From JAYPAN01 sp038123715 (GTDB taxonomy: Bacteria; Pseudomonadota; Alphaproteobacteria; RS24): DNA of 64,000 nucleotides. Both the position numbers and the translations under genes were made by a program. The stretch is taken from positions 1 to 64,000 of the forward strand of contig JAYPAN010000006.1 of the NCBI GenBank assembly GCA_038123715.1, in the 5' to 3' direction. The stretch's first letter is position 1, and each line of letters opens with the position of its first letter. Below, piece by piece: positions 24,908-34,732 of the stretch. The notes below the pieces were generated by a model. The model worked only from the letters and a program-made list of their open reading frames with translations, did not search any database and was not told the DNA's origin.

Positions 24908-26842
24908 ATGAAGCATGCGCGATTTTCGGCTATGACAATCATGACAATCTTGTCATTGGCCTTGCTGTCATTTTTGGCAGTTTTTTCCCAAATAAATCTT
25001 GCCGTCGCAGATGAGGTGGCGGATGAAATTATTGTCTCGGCAACCGGCATGCCGACACCGGCTGAAAGGCTGGGCGCATCGGTTGATGTGATTTCCGGTG
25101 ATATGTTGCGCCGCCGGCAGGTTACACAATTACAGGAGGCACTGGCCGAGCTGGCCGGGGTCAGTGTCTATCGTTCCGGCGGCACTGGCGGTCAGTCCAA
25201 TGTTTTTTTGCGCGGCATGGCCGGCAAATATGGCGCGGTTTTGGTTGACGGTATCCAGATAAATGACCCGGTCAGTCAGCAGGCGGCTTGGCCGCATTTG
25301 AATGTAACGGGTGTCGGCGCGGTCGAATTGTTGCGCGGCTCGCACAGTGTTCTTTATGGCAGTGAAGCGGTTGGCGGTGTGGTCAATCTGCGGACGATGA
25401 TTGGCGAAGAGACGCCGTCATTGGCGCGGCTGGAGGCCGGGCGCTATGGCACGCAACAGCTTAATTTGTCATCCGGCGGCAGTGCGGGCATTTATGATTA
25501 TGGCGCGGCGCTGCTGCATCACGAAACTGACGGCATATCCCATGCTGATGCCCGCAATGGCAATACAGAAGCCGATGGTTATCGCGCGACAAGCGGCAAT
25601 TTCCACGCCCGCGCAACCCTGTCGGACAGCCTGTCGGTTAATGCGGCCTTGCGGGTTACCGATAGTCGCGTGGAGACAGATAATATGGTGCCTGCCGATT
25701 CAGTCGGCACTTATACGCAGCATGACAGCATGGCCTACAGGCTGGGTGTTGAAAGCGGCGATGAAAGCGCGCAGCACAGTTTCAGCCTGACCGGTATGGC
25801 CGATGAAAATGCCACGGAGTCTGGCTTTGGCCTGTCGCGTTTTGAAGGCGGACGCAATGTTTTTGCCTATCGCAGCGTGTTGGCAATGTCGCCCGATACG
25901 CGCATTTTATTCGGTGCCGAGCATGAAACCGAAAGCTATGAAGGCAGCGGTGCCGATTATGATGTGTCAACGCTGGCCGGTCTGGCGCTGGTGCAGCACC
26001 GCTTTCATGCCAAGCTTTCCGGCAGTCTGGCAGTTCGTCTTGATGAGCATGAAAAATTTGGCGGGTTCGAAACCTATCGGGCAAGCGGCTTGTGGCAAGT
26101 GACTGACACGATGGCTATGCGCGGTAATATCGGCACTGGCTATCGCGCGCCGAGCCTGTATGAATTATTTGGCGCCAGCATTTATTGTGTGGGCGGAATA
26201 TGCGGCAATGCCGGTCTGGCGCCGGAAGAAAGCGACAGTCTTGATGTGGGGCTGGTGGTCACGCCTTATGATAATCTGTCGATTGATATCGCGCCGTTCC
26301 GTATCAAAATCAGCAATCTGATTGTCTATGACCAGATTGTCCCCGCCAATGGCAATGATGCCTGTCTGGCGGCCAATAGTTATGGGGCGTTCCAAGCAAC
26401 GACATGCGGGCGTTATATGCAATCTTCCGGTGCGTCAACAAATGAGGGTTTGGAAGTCAGGGTGAAATGGCGGTCAGGTGATGGCTTTATGGCGGATTTG
26501 AATCACAGCTATTTGGATGCGCGCGATGAAAATGACAATCGCGCTATTCGTCGCCCGCGTCATGTCACGAATTTGCGCCTGGCGCAGCGTTTCGGTGAAC
26601 GCCTTGATATGTCGCTTGGTGTTCAGCATGTGCGCGATGCATTGGATACTGACTTTGCCAGCTTTTCCGATGTACCGCTTGCTGATTACACTTTGGTCAA
26701 TCTGGCCGTCGCTTATGCCTTGGCCGGTGACCGGCAGCTCACGGCACGGGTCGAAAATGCGCTGGATGAACATTACCAGACAGTTCTTGGCTATGGCACG
26801 CCGGGGCGCGCTTTTTATATCGGCTTGCAACAGCGTTTTTAG
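24908..26842 (+). CDS. btuB: TonB-dependent outer-membrane receptor, BtuB-like
   Basis: 644-aa outer-membrane receptor importing cobalamin with TonB energy. A signal peptide (through about residue 34, A-V-A-D-E) is followed by a TonB box, D-E-I-I-V-S-A-T, and a plug domain with G-L/A-N-V-F-L-R-G and G-S-H-S-V-L-Y-G-S-E-A-V-G-G-V-V-N. The barrel ends with the C-terminal aromatic R-F, as required for BAM-dependent assembly. B12 specificity is inferred from the riboswitch directly upstream. An SD-like TAGGAG precedes the ATG. Confidence 0.92.
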   Translation: MKHARFSAMTIMTILSLALLSFLAVFSQINLAVADEVADEIIVSATGMPTPAERLGASVDVISGDMLRRRQVTQLQEALAELAGVSVYRSGGTGGQSNVFLRGMAGKYGAVLVDGIQINDPVSQQAAWPHLNVTGVGAVELLRGSHSVLYGSEAVGGVVNLRTMIGEETPSLARLEAGRYGTQQLNLSSGGSAGIYDYGAALLHHETDGISHADARNGNTEADGYRATSGNFHARATLSDSLSVNAALRVTDSRVETDNMVPADSVGTYTQHDSMAYRLGVESGDESAQHSFSLTGMADENATESGFGLSRFEGGRNVFAYRSVLAMSPDTRILFGAEHETESYEGSGADYDVSTLAGLALVQHRFHAKLSGSLAVRLDEHEKFGGFETYRASGLWQVTDTMAMRGNIGTGYRAPSLYELFGASIYCVGGICGNAGLAPEESDSLDVGLVVTPYDNLSIDIAPFRIKISNLIVYDQIVPANGNDACLAANSYGAFQATTCGRYMQSSGASTNEGLEVRVKWRSGDGFMADLNHSYLDARDENDNRAIRRPRHVTNLRLAQRFGERLDMSLGVQHVRDALDTDFASFSDVPLADYTLVNLAVAYALAGDRQLTARVENALDEHYQTVLGYGTPGRAFYIGLQQRF

Positions 26843-26986
26843 GCTGGCGCATGGATATGGCATGATGGCTGTGGCATAAGGCACTATGCGTATGGACTTC
26901 TGCATTAACGGCTCACTGCATCCCGACCATTTCCCGCCCCGCCATAAAGGGCAGGGCTGGCAACAGCTTGAGCCGAGGTCTGTGTG

Positions 26987-27754
26987 ATGTTGCGGTTGGA
27001 CGATATTTGCCTTGCCCGCAATGGCAAGCCGATTTTAACCCATGCTTGCCTGCATGTGCCGGGCGGCGCGATGACAGCTATTTTGGGGCCGAATGGCGCA
27101 GGCAAGACCAGCCTTTTACAAATCGCCGCCGGATTATTGTCACCCGATAGCGGTTGTGTGCTTTTTGATGACGAGGCCGACTTCGCCAATGCAGCCATGC
27201 GGGCGCGGCGCATTGCCTATTTGCCGCAAAGCGCAGAGATTGTCTGGCCGATGGCGTGCCGCGATATTGTGGCGCTGGGGCGTTTGCCGCATCAAAGCGG
27301 CTTGCGGCTACGCGAGGCGGATGCGGCAGCGATTGAGGCGGCGCTCACGGCTTGCGCCGCAGATGGTTTTGCTGACCGCCCGATTGACACACTGTCGGGC
27401 GGTGAACAGGCGCGGGTTATGCTGGCGCGGCTGCTAGCGACACAGGCTGATATATTATTGCTTGATGAGCCTTTGCAATCGCTTGACCCGGCGGCGCAAA
27501 TGACCATGCTGGATGTGCTGGCGCAAGAAGCCCGAAAAGGCAGGTCAGTGGTGGTGATTATGCATGACATAAATCTGGCGCGTCATTATTGCGACCATGC
27601 CGTGCTGATGAAACAGGGGCGCATAGAAACGGCAGGGTCGGTTGATGAGGTCTTGTCGGCGGCGCGGCTAGGCACTATTTTCGATATAGATTATGCTGAA
27701 ACCGGTTCAGAAAGCATGCGCTGGCTGCATCCGGTAAGGGACACAAAAGACTAG
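26987..27754 (+). CDS. btuD: ABC transporter ATP-binding protein, BtuD-like
   Basis: 255-aa ATPase. Walker A is G-P-N-G-A-G-K-T at residues 34-41, the ABC signature is L-S-G-G-E-Q near residue 136, and Walker B is I-L-L-L-D-E-P with an intact catalytic Glu; the switch His is in M-H-D-I-N. This is the FecE/BtuD type expected to partner the FecCD permease upstream. The ATG at 26987 is preceded by a GAGG; an in-frame GTG sits immediately before it. The next gene starts 3 bp after its stop, so the two are cotranscribed. Confidence 0.88.
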   Translation: MLRLDDICLARNGKPILTHACLHVPGGAMTAILGPNGAGKTSLLQIAAGLLSPDSGCVLFDDEADFANAAMRARRIAYLPQSAEIVWPMACRDIVALGRLPHQSGLRLREADAAAIEAALTACAADGFADRPIDTLSGGEQARVMLARLLATQADILLLDEPLQSLDPAAQMTMLDVLAQEARKGRSVVVIMHDINLARHYCDHAVLMKQGRIETAGSVDEVLSAARLGTIFDIDYAETGSESMRWLHPVRDTKD

Positions 27755-27757
27755 ACG

Positions 27758-28537
27758 ATGGACGATAAGCAGACACAGAGCCGATTGCGGCTGAATATGG
27801 TCAGCAAGGTTTTTGATGATTTGCGCGCGGTGAATGGCGTGTCGCTGGCGCTGCCCGGTGGCCGGTCGCTGGCGCTTATCGGCCCGGCGGCGTCGGGCAA
27901 GTCGGTTTTGCTGAAATGCATTGTCGGCATTTATGCGCCGTCCAGCGGCTCAATTGAAATTGACGGTGAGCGTGTCGGCGTCAGCGCGCGGCGCAGTGCC
28001 AGCACCAATGCCCGGATTGGCATGTTGTTTCAGCAAAATGCGCTGTTTGACAGCCTGCCGGTCTGGGAGAATATCGCCTTCCGGCTGATTGCCAATGGCA
28101 TGCCGCGCGATCAGGCGCGCGCCGAGGCGGAGGATTTGCTGCCGCGTGTCGGCCTGCCCGTCGCCAATGCCGATTTGTTTCCGGCTGATTTGTCGGGCGG
28201 TATGCAAAAGCGTGTCGGCTTTGCCCGCGCCATTGCGACAAGGCCGGATATTTTGCTGCTCGACAATCCGACCGCCGGTCTTGACCCGATATTGGCGGCG
28301 CGGATTGACGGCATGATTTCCAATCTGGCGCGCGAAAGCGGCGCTTGCGTGATTTCCGTCACCGGCAATATGGTGGGCATTACTGAGGCTTATGATGAAA
28401 TTGCCGTGCTTGATGAAGGCAGTCTGCGCTGGCACGGCGCGGCCAAAGCGGCTGAAACCGATACGAATCCGTGGTTGCGGCAATTGCTTGAAGGGCGTCG
28501 CGATGGCCCCATATCAACACTTGTCAGCGCTGCCTGA
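27758..28537 (+). CDS. MlaF-like ABC ATPase with altered catalytic residues
   Basis: 259-aa ABC-ATPase resembling MlaF, the ATPase of the phospholipid/toluene-tolerance transporter. Its C-terminus, Q-L-L-E-G-R-R-D-G-P-I-S, matches MlaF's Q-F-L-D-G-I-A-D-G-P. Walker A (G-P-A-A-S-G-K-S, Lys48) and the signature L-S-G-G-M-Q (145-150) are intact. However, the catalytic Glu after Walker B is Asn170 (L-L-D-N-P), and the switch His region reads V-T-G-N-M where V-x-H-D is expected. No mlaE or mlaD gene is adjacent. It could be a regulatory or slow ATPase, or the changes could define a subfamily. Confidence 0.75.
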   Translation: MDDKQTQSRLRLNMVSKVFDDLRAVNGVSLALPGGRSLALIGPAASGKSVLLKCIVGIYAPSSGSIEIDGERVGVSARRSASTNARIGMLFQQNALFDSLPVWENIAFRLIANGMPRDQARAEAEDLLPRVGLPVANADLFPADLSGGMQKRVGFARAIATRPDILLLDNPTAGLDPILAARIDGMISNLARESGACVISVTGNMVGITEAYDEIAVLDEGSLRWHGAAKAAETDTNPWLRQLLEGRRDGPISTLVSAA

Positions 28538-28553
28538 GACAGGAGTTTGAAAA

Positions 28554-29201
28554 ATGTTTGGACTGGGACGCAAAACTGAAATGCCTGCCCCTGACGCCGC
28601 CTTGCCTGGGCGCGAGGCCATTATGCCGGTCGCGGCACGGCATTTTATATTGGACACGGCCATGCAAGCCCCCTGGCCGGAAGGCTTTGAATGGGCGGTT
28701 TTCGGCATGGGGTGTTTTTGGGGGGCGGAGCGCAAATTCTGGCAGGCGGCGGGCGTTTATTCCACGCAAGTCGGCTATGCGGCCGGCTTTACACCCAATC
28801 CCAGCTATGAGGAAGTGTGCAGCGGGCGCACCGGCCATAATGAGGTGGTGCAAGTGGTGTTTGACCCGTCGCAAACCTCTTTCGACGCCATGCTGCAAGT
28901 GTTTTGGGAAAATCATGACCCGACACAGGGTATGCGGCAGGGCAATGATATTGGCACGCAATATCGCTCCGGCATATATTGTGCTGATGCCGCCCAATTG
29001 CAGCGCGCGCAAGCCAGCCGCGATATGTTTCAAGCGCAATTGGCCGAAGCCGGATATGGCGCCATCACCACTGAGATTATTGACGCACCGGCCTTTTATT
29101 ATGCCGAAGATTATCACCAGCAATATCTTGGCAAAAACCCCAATGGCTATTGCGGCTTGGGCGGCACGGGGGTTGCCTGCCCGATAGCTGTGCGTGCCTA
29201 A
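28554..29201 (+). CDS. msrA: Peptide-methionine (S)-S-oxide reductase
   Basis: 215-aa MsrA. The catalytic G-C-F-W-G-A-E motif is near residue 52, with H-D-P-T and Y-C-G-L-G-G-T-G toward the C-terminus providing resolving-type Cys residues. It repairs oxidised methionine. An SD-like GACAGGAG lies upstream of the ATG. The TonB receptor gene converges on it with 4 bp overlap. It follows the MlaF-like gene by 16 bp, so it may be cotranscribed with the btu unit. Confidence 0.93.
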   Translation: MFGLGRKTEMPAPDAALPGREAIMPVAARHFILDTAMQAPWPEGFEWAVFGMGCFWGAERKFWQAAGVYSTQVGYAAGFTPNPSYEEVCSGRTGHNEVVQVVFDPSQTSFDAMLQVFWENHDPTQGMRQGNDIGTQYRSGIYCADAAQLQRAQASRDMFQAQLAEAGYGAITTEIIDAPAFYYAEDYHQQYLGKNPNGYCGLGGTGVACPIAVRA

Positions 29202-31306
29202 AAGCGTTTTTGCAAAGTGAGGGTGACATTGCGCGCCTCGCCGGGGAAATAGCGATTATCCCCAAACCATTTATCAGCGCGTTTGGCATAGGCCTCATCG
29301 GTCAGGTTTTCAATATCAAGACGCGCCAATATGCCATTGCCCATGCGATAAGAGAGTTCGGCGCTGAAAATATCATGCCCGTCATATTCGGCGCTGTTTG
29401 AGGCATCCATAAAATAGCTGCCGACATGCTGCCAGCCGAGCTTGGCGGTCAGCCGGTCATTGGCATACCAGCTCAGCGCGGTTGCGGCCAAAGTCTCCGG
29501 CGCGCCGTCAATCTTATTGCCGTCGCGTATCGTCTCGGCGGCATTCGGATTGCCATCGGGCAAAATCCGATTGAAACGATATTCATGGTTGGCCAATGTC
29601 AACGCATGGGTCAGCGATATTGTGCGGGTCACTTGCCAATCCAGCTCCAATTCAATGCCCTGATGGGCGGTTTTGCCGTCGGTCACATAGCGGTCATCGC
29701 CGTCGCGGAAATGATAATTTTCCTTCCGCATGACAAAATAGGTGACTTCATAAGCGGCATGGCCGACACGATTGCGAAAGCCCAATTCCAGACTGTCGAG
29801 TGTTTCGCTGTCAAAGGCGGATGGTGCCGGCGCCAGCAATGGGCCGGTTTTGTCATCATCGCGCAGGCGGTATAAATCAGTGACTTGCGGCGCACGGGCG
29901 GCGCGCGCCAGATTGACAAACAGCCGGGCATTTTCATTGAGCCTGTGCAGCAGGCCGAGCTTGGGCGACAAGTCGGAAAAACTGTTGGACTGGCTGGCCG
30001 GGCGGAACAGCTTGCCTTGCAGGCCGGTATCGGTGTTATTGGTGTAATCATATTCGGTGCGCTCAAAGCGCAAGCCGGTGGTTATATCGGTTGCCGCGCC
30101 CAGCGCCCACACAATATGGGCGTAAGGCGCAACGACCAGCGCATCCACCTCAAAATCATAATGTGTGCCGGGCAAATAGCCGCCAAAACCGGCTGGCGGT
30201 GCGCTTTGCACTTCGCTCAATTCGCCCTGCGTCATTTCCATATCCACGCCAATGACATAAGACAGAGTGTCATTGCCGTTTTGATAGGCGCTTTGCAGGC
30301 CGATACTGTCATGGCCGTTTTTTTCAACCGCTTTGCCGGGCAGAAAATGCATGATGAATTCCATATCATTGCTGCGCCAATAGGGGGTAACAGTCACTTC
30401 GCCGCCATTGGCCAATGCCCTGTCCATGCGTAAAAAAGCGCGCCAGCTTTGCGCGTCGCGATAGGCTTCCGGATTGGGATTGGATTTGGCGCAGGCGCGT
30501 ATTTTATAGGCTTCCACCGTGCCATCGCCGCAATTTTCTGTTTTGATATAACCGGCGGTTTCCTGATTGAGATTCATGCCGCCAAAAGAAAAATGATAGC
30601 GCGTGTCGTCACTGCCCCATTGGCTTTGAAAGCGCAATTTCTGTTGTTGAAAGCCGCTTTCATCGCGCCAGCCGCCATCGCCCGTGGCTGATACGGCCAG
30701 CCGCGTGGCATAATCGCCGTCTTGCTGTGCGCCCTGACCTGTCACGCCATAGCGGCCAAATGAGCCGACACGCAGCGCGGCATTGCTGCCGGCTTCAATC
30801 GGGGCGGAAATATAATTGACCAGACCATGCAGCGCATTGGAGCCATAAAGCGCGCTGCCCGGCCCGCGCACCACTTCCACACGGCTTGCTGCCGAGGGCA
30901 TGACATCCATCAGCGCATTGACATTGGCAAAGCCCGGCGCGCGCAAGGATATGCCATCCCCCAAATAAAGGAAGGAGCCAGCACCCGCCCCGCCAACCAG
31001 AACCGGCGAACGAATGGCGGTCAAATGTTCCTGCCCGCTGCCACGGTGAATATGCACACCCGGCGCGCTGTTCACCAATTTGACCGGAAACAGCGCCGGT
31101 GTGGTGTCGGTTGCGAGAACTGCGATATTGCCCGGATTATTGCCGCGTGCGCTTGGCGCGCGCGTGGTGGTGACAATAATTTCATCAATTGCCTCAACAC
31201 CGGGCGCGTCTTGTGCTTGCCCATGCGGCACGGCCAAAGTGAGCATGGGCAGAAAGCCGACAAGCGCGGCCACAACCCTGTTATTGGTTTTTGATAAATC
31301 AGTCAT
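29198..31306 (-). CDS. TonB-dependent receptor, ligand unknown
   Basis: 702-aa outer-membrane receptor. It has a signal peptide to about residue 31 (H-G-Q-A-Q), a TonB box (D-E-I-I-V-T-T-T-R), a plug with [20 protein letters not shown], and a barrel ending with the aromatic K-R-F. No riboswitch or Fur-like palindrome was recognised nearby, so the ligand (siderophore, heme or carbohydrate) is open. Confidence 0.87.
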   Translation of the reverse strand: MTDLSKTNNRVVAALVGFLPMLTLAVPHGQAQDAPGVEAIDEIIVTTTRAPSARGNNPGNIAVLATDTTPALFPVKLVNSAPGVHIHRGSGQEHLTAIRSPVLVGGAGAGSFLYLGDGISLRAPGFANVNALMDVMPSAASRVEVVRGPGSALYGSNALHGLVNYISAPIEAGSNAALRVGSFGRYGVTGQGAQQDGDYATRLAVSATGDGGWRDESGFQQQKLRFQSQWGSDDTRYHFSFGGMNLNQETAGYIKTENCGDGTVEAYKIRACAKSNPNPEAYRDAQSWRAFLRMDRALANGGEVTVTPYWRSNDMEFIMHFLPGKAVEKNGHDSIGLQSAYQNGNDTLSYVIGVDMEMTQGELSEVQSAPPAGFGGYLPGTHYDFEVDALVVAPYAHIVWALGAATDITTGLRFERTEYDYTNNTDTGLQGKLFRPASQSNSFSDLSPKLGLLHRLNENARLFVNLARAARAPQVTDLYRLRDDDKTGPLLAPAPSAFDSETLDSLELGFRNRVGHAAYEVTYFVMRKENYHFRDGDDRYVTDGKTAHQGIELELDWQVTRTISLTHALTLANHEYRFNRILPDGNPNAAETIRDGNKIDGAPETLAATALSWYANDRLTAKLGWQHVGSYFMDASNSAEYDGHDIFSAELSYRMGNGILARLDIENLTDEAYAKRADKWFGDNRYFPGEARNVTLTLQKRF

Positions 31307-31326
31307 TTGCTCCCCGCGAAATTGCT

Positions 31327-32283
31327 TCAGGCGACGCCAATGGCGAGTAGGTCATGAATACGCACAAGACCTATGGGATTGTCATCCTCACATACAAAGA
31401 CAGCCTGAATTTTGTTGTCATTCAACAGGCTGAGAGCCTGACCCGCCAGCAGAGTGCTGTCAACGGTTTTGGGCGCACGGGTCATAATGTCGCTGGCGGC
31501 CTGTTCCAGCAATGTGGCGCTCATATTGCGGCGCAAATCGCCATCGGTAATCACGCCCGCCAAACGCCCCTGCGCGTCGCAGACACCGATACAGCCAAAC
31601 CCTTTTTCCGACATGGTGACAATCGCCGCGGACATTTTCGTGTCTTCGGAGACCAGTGGCAGGGCATCGCCCTGATGCATGACTTCACCAATAAGCATCA
31701 GCCCAGCACCCAGCTTGCCGCCGGGATGGAAATTGCGAAAATCGGCTGGGGTGAAATTGCGCTGCTCCAAAAGGGCGACGGCCAGCGCATCACCCAACGC
31801 CATTTGCATAAGAGTGGATGTGGTCGGCGCCAGCCCATTGGGGCAGGCTTCGGCGGCCTTGGGCAGGGTCAGGCAAACGCGGCTGGCGCGCGCCAGCAGG
31901 CTGTCGGGATTGGAAGTCATGGCAATCAGCGCAATGTCAAAACGCGAGGCGTAATTGACCAGATTGGCCAGCTCCGCCGTGCCGCCCGACCAGGACAGCG
32001 CCAGAATGACATCATTTTCGGTTATCATGCCCAAATCGCCATGGCTGGCTTCGGCAGGGTGGACAAATTGCGCCGGTGTGCCGGTGGAGGCAAAACTGGC
32101 CGCCATTTTCGTGCCGATATGCCCGCTTTTGCCCATGCCGGAAATAATCACCCGACCTTTGGCTGCGGCCAGCAAGTCAACAGCTTGGGCGAACTCTCCG
32201 GTCAATCCATCGGCCAATTGCGCCAATCCATCAGCTTCAATCGCCAATGTGCGCCGCGCCGATTCCAGTGCCTTGTCCGACAT
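31327..32283 (-). CDS. kpsF: Arabinose-5-phosphate isomerase (SIS + two CBS domains)
   Basis: 318-aa KdsD/KpsF-type enzyme interconverting D-ribulose-5-P and D-arabinose-5-P for KDO synthesis. The SIS domain carries V-I-I-S-G-M-G-K-S-G-H-I-G-T-K near residue 45 and S-W-S-G-G-T-A-E-L. Two CBS domains fill the last ~110 residues (I-G-V-C-D-A-Q-G-R-L-A-G-V-I-T-D-G-D-L-R-R). The start at 32283 follows GGAAAGGGAGG. Together with galU it points to envelope polysaccharide synthesis. Confidence 0.92.
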   Translation of the reverse strand: MSDKALESARRTLAIEADGLAQLADGLTGEFAQAVDLLAAAKGRVIISGMGKSGHIGTKMAASFASTGTPAQFVHPAEASHGDLGMITENDVILALSWSGGTAELANLVNYASRFDIALIAMTSNPDSLLARASRVCLTLPKAAEACPNGLAPTTSTLMQMALGDALAVALLEQRNFTPADFRNFHPGGKLGAGLMLIGEVMHQGDALPLVSEDTKMSAAIVTMSEKGFGCIGVCDAQGRLAGVITDGDLRRNMSATLLEQAASDIMTRAPKTVDSTLLAGQALSLLNDNKIQAVFVCEDDNPIGLVRIHDLLAIGVA

Positions 32284-32359
32284 GATTGCCTCCCTTTCCG
32301 GCAAACCTAATATAGTCCTCGGTCAATGTCAGCTAATTCCGCCGTGCCACATTGCCCAA

Positions 32360-33247
32360 TTATTTAGTTGTGTCGAGAATATCCTGCATGCGCGCGCGCA
32401 ATGTGCCATTGGCGGTAATATCTGTATCGGCCAGCGCAAAGGCCAGATTGGCAGCCAGAAAGCCTTCGCGATTGCCGCAATCATAGCGCGTGCCATCAAA
32501 GCGGAAACCATTGAGCGCCACTTGGCCGATTAAATCAGCCATCGCATCGGTGATTTGGATTTCACCGCCTGCCCCTTTTTTGAAGGCAGCCAGCGTGTGC
32601 ATGATTTGTGGGTCAAGAATATAGCGCCCGATAATCGCCAGATTGGACGGCGCGTCTTGGGGTGCCGGTTTTTCAACCAGCCCCTTGATTTCAACCAAAG
32701 CGCCGTCTTCCGCGCCGGGGTCAAGCACGCCATAGCGGTGCGTTTGGTCAGCCGGCACATTTTCCACCGCCACCAGATTGCCGCCGGTCGTCGCGTAAGC
32801 CTCAACCATTTGTGACAGACAGCCCGTGCCATGCAGCACCATATCATCGGGCAGTATGACGGCGAATGGCTCGTCACCCACTGCCTCATGGGCGCACCAA
32901 ATGGCATGACCAAGGCCAAGCGGGGTTTCCTGGAATAGTTCGATTATGGTCGCGCCTTGCGGCAGGCCAGCCTTTAGCAGTTCAAGCTCGGCGGTTTTGC
33001 CGCGCGCTTGCAGCACGGTCTCATAATGCGGCGCATCGGAAAAATGATTGATAATGGCTTTCTTTTCCGGCGCCGACACAAAAATAAACTCTGTGCATCC
33101 GGCTGCGGTCGCTTCCTCAACCGCCCATTGGATAAGCGGGCGATCAACCACGGGCAGCATTTCTTTCGGCACGGCCTTGGTGGCCGGCAAAAAACGTGTG
33201 CCAAGTCCGGCAACGGGAAAAACGACTTTGCGAATGGGTTGGGGCAT
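32360..33247 (-). CDS. galU: UTP-glucose-1-phosphate uridylyltransferase
   Basis: 295-aa nucleotidyltransferase making UDP-glucose. The N-terminal G-L-G-T-R-F-L-P-A-T-K-A motif and K-E-M-L-P-V, then Q-W-A-V-E-E-A, V-I-L-P-D-D-M and K-P-x-P are all present. UDP-glucose feeds exopolysaccharide, LPS core and osmoregulated glucan synthesis. Same strand as kpsF but 76 bp away. Confidence 0.94.
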   Translation of the reverse strand: MPQPIRKVVFPVAGLGTRFLPATKAVPKEMLPVVDRPLIQWAVEEATAAGCTEFIFVSAPEKKAIINHFSDAPHYETVLQARGKTAELELLKAGLPQGATIIELFQETPLGLGHAIWCAHEAVGDEPFAVILPDDMVLHGTGCLSQMVEAYATTGGNLVAVENVPADQTHRYGVLDPGAEDGALVEIKGLVEKPAPQDAPSNLAIIGRYILDPQIMHTLAAFKKGAGGEIQITDAMADLIGQVALNGFRFDGTRYDCGNREGFLAANLAFALADTDITANGTLRARMQDILDTTK

Positions 33248-33463
33248 AATGCGGAACCTTTACACAATAAAAACCAGGAGGATGATAGTGTTCTAGCACA
33301 GAGGCGAAAATCGCCAAAGAGGACAGGGCGCATAAAGTGGCAAAATCCACCTGAATCATCTAACATAAAACTGACGCAAGCCGCAGAAATATAGGATGGC
33401 GGGAAGCGCAATCGGGGAGGGTCGGCAAAAGACCGGCAGGCTGAAGCTGAAACAGAAAATCAC

Positions 33464-34651
33464 ATGACACGCGCAAAACGGCTTTTGCTGATACCGGCTT
33501 TTATACTGCTGACCCTGACCGGCGCTTTGGCGGATGCGGCTTTTAACCGGTTTATCCAGTCAGTGCAGGCAGAGGCGCGCAGTAAGGGCATTGATGCGGC
33601 CTATCTTGAAGCGTTGGCACGGCTGACGCCCGACCCGGAAATCATTCGCTTGTCGGAACGCCAGCCCGAATATGTCAAACCGATATGGGCCTATCTCGAC
33701 ATTATGGTGACTGATGAGCGTTTGCGTTTGGGTCGTGCCGAATTGCAAAAATGGGATGAATTTCTTGGCCAATTGGAAAGCCGATATGGCGTGCCGCGCG
33801 ACATTATTGTGGCGATTTGGGGCGTTGAAACCAATTATGGCGCCAATAAGGGCAGTTTTCCGGTTTTGCAGGCTTTGGCCACGCTTGGCTATCAGGGCAA
33901 GCGGGCGGCCTTTGGGCGACAACAATTGCTGGCGGCGCTGGATATTCTGCAATCGGGCGATGTCGCGCTGGCCGATTTCAAGGGCAGTTGGGCCGGTGCG
34001 ATGGGGCATACGCAATTCATCCCGACAACTTATCTCGGCTATGCCGCCGATGGCACGGGCGACGGTATCCGCAATATCTGGACGCAACCGCGTGACGCGC
34101 TGGCCTCCACCGCCAATTATCTGAAAGTCTCCGGCTGGCGCGCCGGTCTGCCTTGGGGGGTGGAGGTCAATTTACCGGATGGGTTTGATTTTGGCTTGGC
34201 TGATTTGAAACGCTATGAGCCGGTGTCGCTTTGGCAAGAAAAAGGCGTGACCGCGCACATTGGCAAGCTGCATGCCTCTTTGGGGGAAATGGCGCTGTTC
34301 GCGCCGGCAGGGCATCGCGGGCCAGCCTTTCTGGTGACGCGCAATTTCCGCGCTTTGCTGCGATACAATACCGCACCGGCCTATGCGCTGGCGGTCGGGC
34401 ATTTGGCCGACCGGTTTGACGGATTGGGCGATATTGCCCGCGCCTGGCCGCTGGGCGACAGGCCTTTGCTGCCGCGTGAAATCACCGAATTGCAGAGGCA
34501 ATTGGCGGCTAAAGGCTATGATACGGGTGATGCGGATGGGGTGCTGGGTCGGTTGACAAGGCGCGCTGTGCGGCAATATCAGGCGGCAGAAAATCTGGTT
34601 GCCGATGGCTATGCCACGCCCGGCCTGTTGACCCATTTAATGACAAAATAG
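33464..34651 (+). CDS. Lytic murein transglycosylase with peptidoglycan-binding domain
   Basis: 395-aa periplasmic MltB-family lytic transglycosylase. A signal peptide (M-T-R-A-K-R-L-L-L-I-P-A) is followed by a catalytic domain with W-G-V-E-T-N-Y-G, the Glu acting as acid, and M-G-H-T-Q-F-I-P-T-T-Y. The C-terminal ~60 residues form a PG_binding_1 domain (E-L-Q-R-Q-L-A-A-K-G-Y-D-T-G-D-A-D-G-V). It would cleave glycan strands during wall turnover. It diverges from galU. Confidence 0.92.
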   Translation: MTRAKRLLLIPAFILLTLTGALADAAFNRFIQSVQAEARSKGIDAAYLEALARLTPDPEIIRLSERQPEYVKPIWAYLDIMVTDERLRLGRAELQKWDEFLGQLESRYGVPRDIIVAIWGVETNYGANKGSFPVLQALATLGYQGKRAAFGRQQLLAALDILQSGDVALADFKGSWAGAMGHTQFIPTTYLGYAADGTGDGIRNIWTQPRDALASTANYLKVSGWRAGLPWGVEVNLPDGFDFGLADLKRYEPVSLWQEKGVTAHIGKLHASLGEMALFAPAGHRGPAFLVTRNFRALLRYNTAPAYALAVGHLADRFDGLGDIARAWPLGDRPLLPREITELQRQLAAKGYDTGDADGVLGRLTRRAVRQYQAAENLVADGYATPGLLTHLMTK

Positions 34652-34732
34652 AAATGTCAGCCCGTTATGGCCTGTCTGACAGTGCTGGCTTTGCCTGCGC
34701 GCTGTGCTATGGTGCGCCGCGAAACGAGGATT

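Noticed and set aside
24421..25050. 209-codon minus-strand ORF over the btuC end, riboswitch and btuB start
   Set aside because: It runs through the conserved riboswitch and two real genes; no motif or SD supports it.
31354..32310. 318-codon plus-strand ORF opposite kpsF
   Set aside because: It lies almost exactly antisense to a well-recognised gene and its translation is rich in Gln, Gly and Arg with no motifs.
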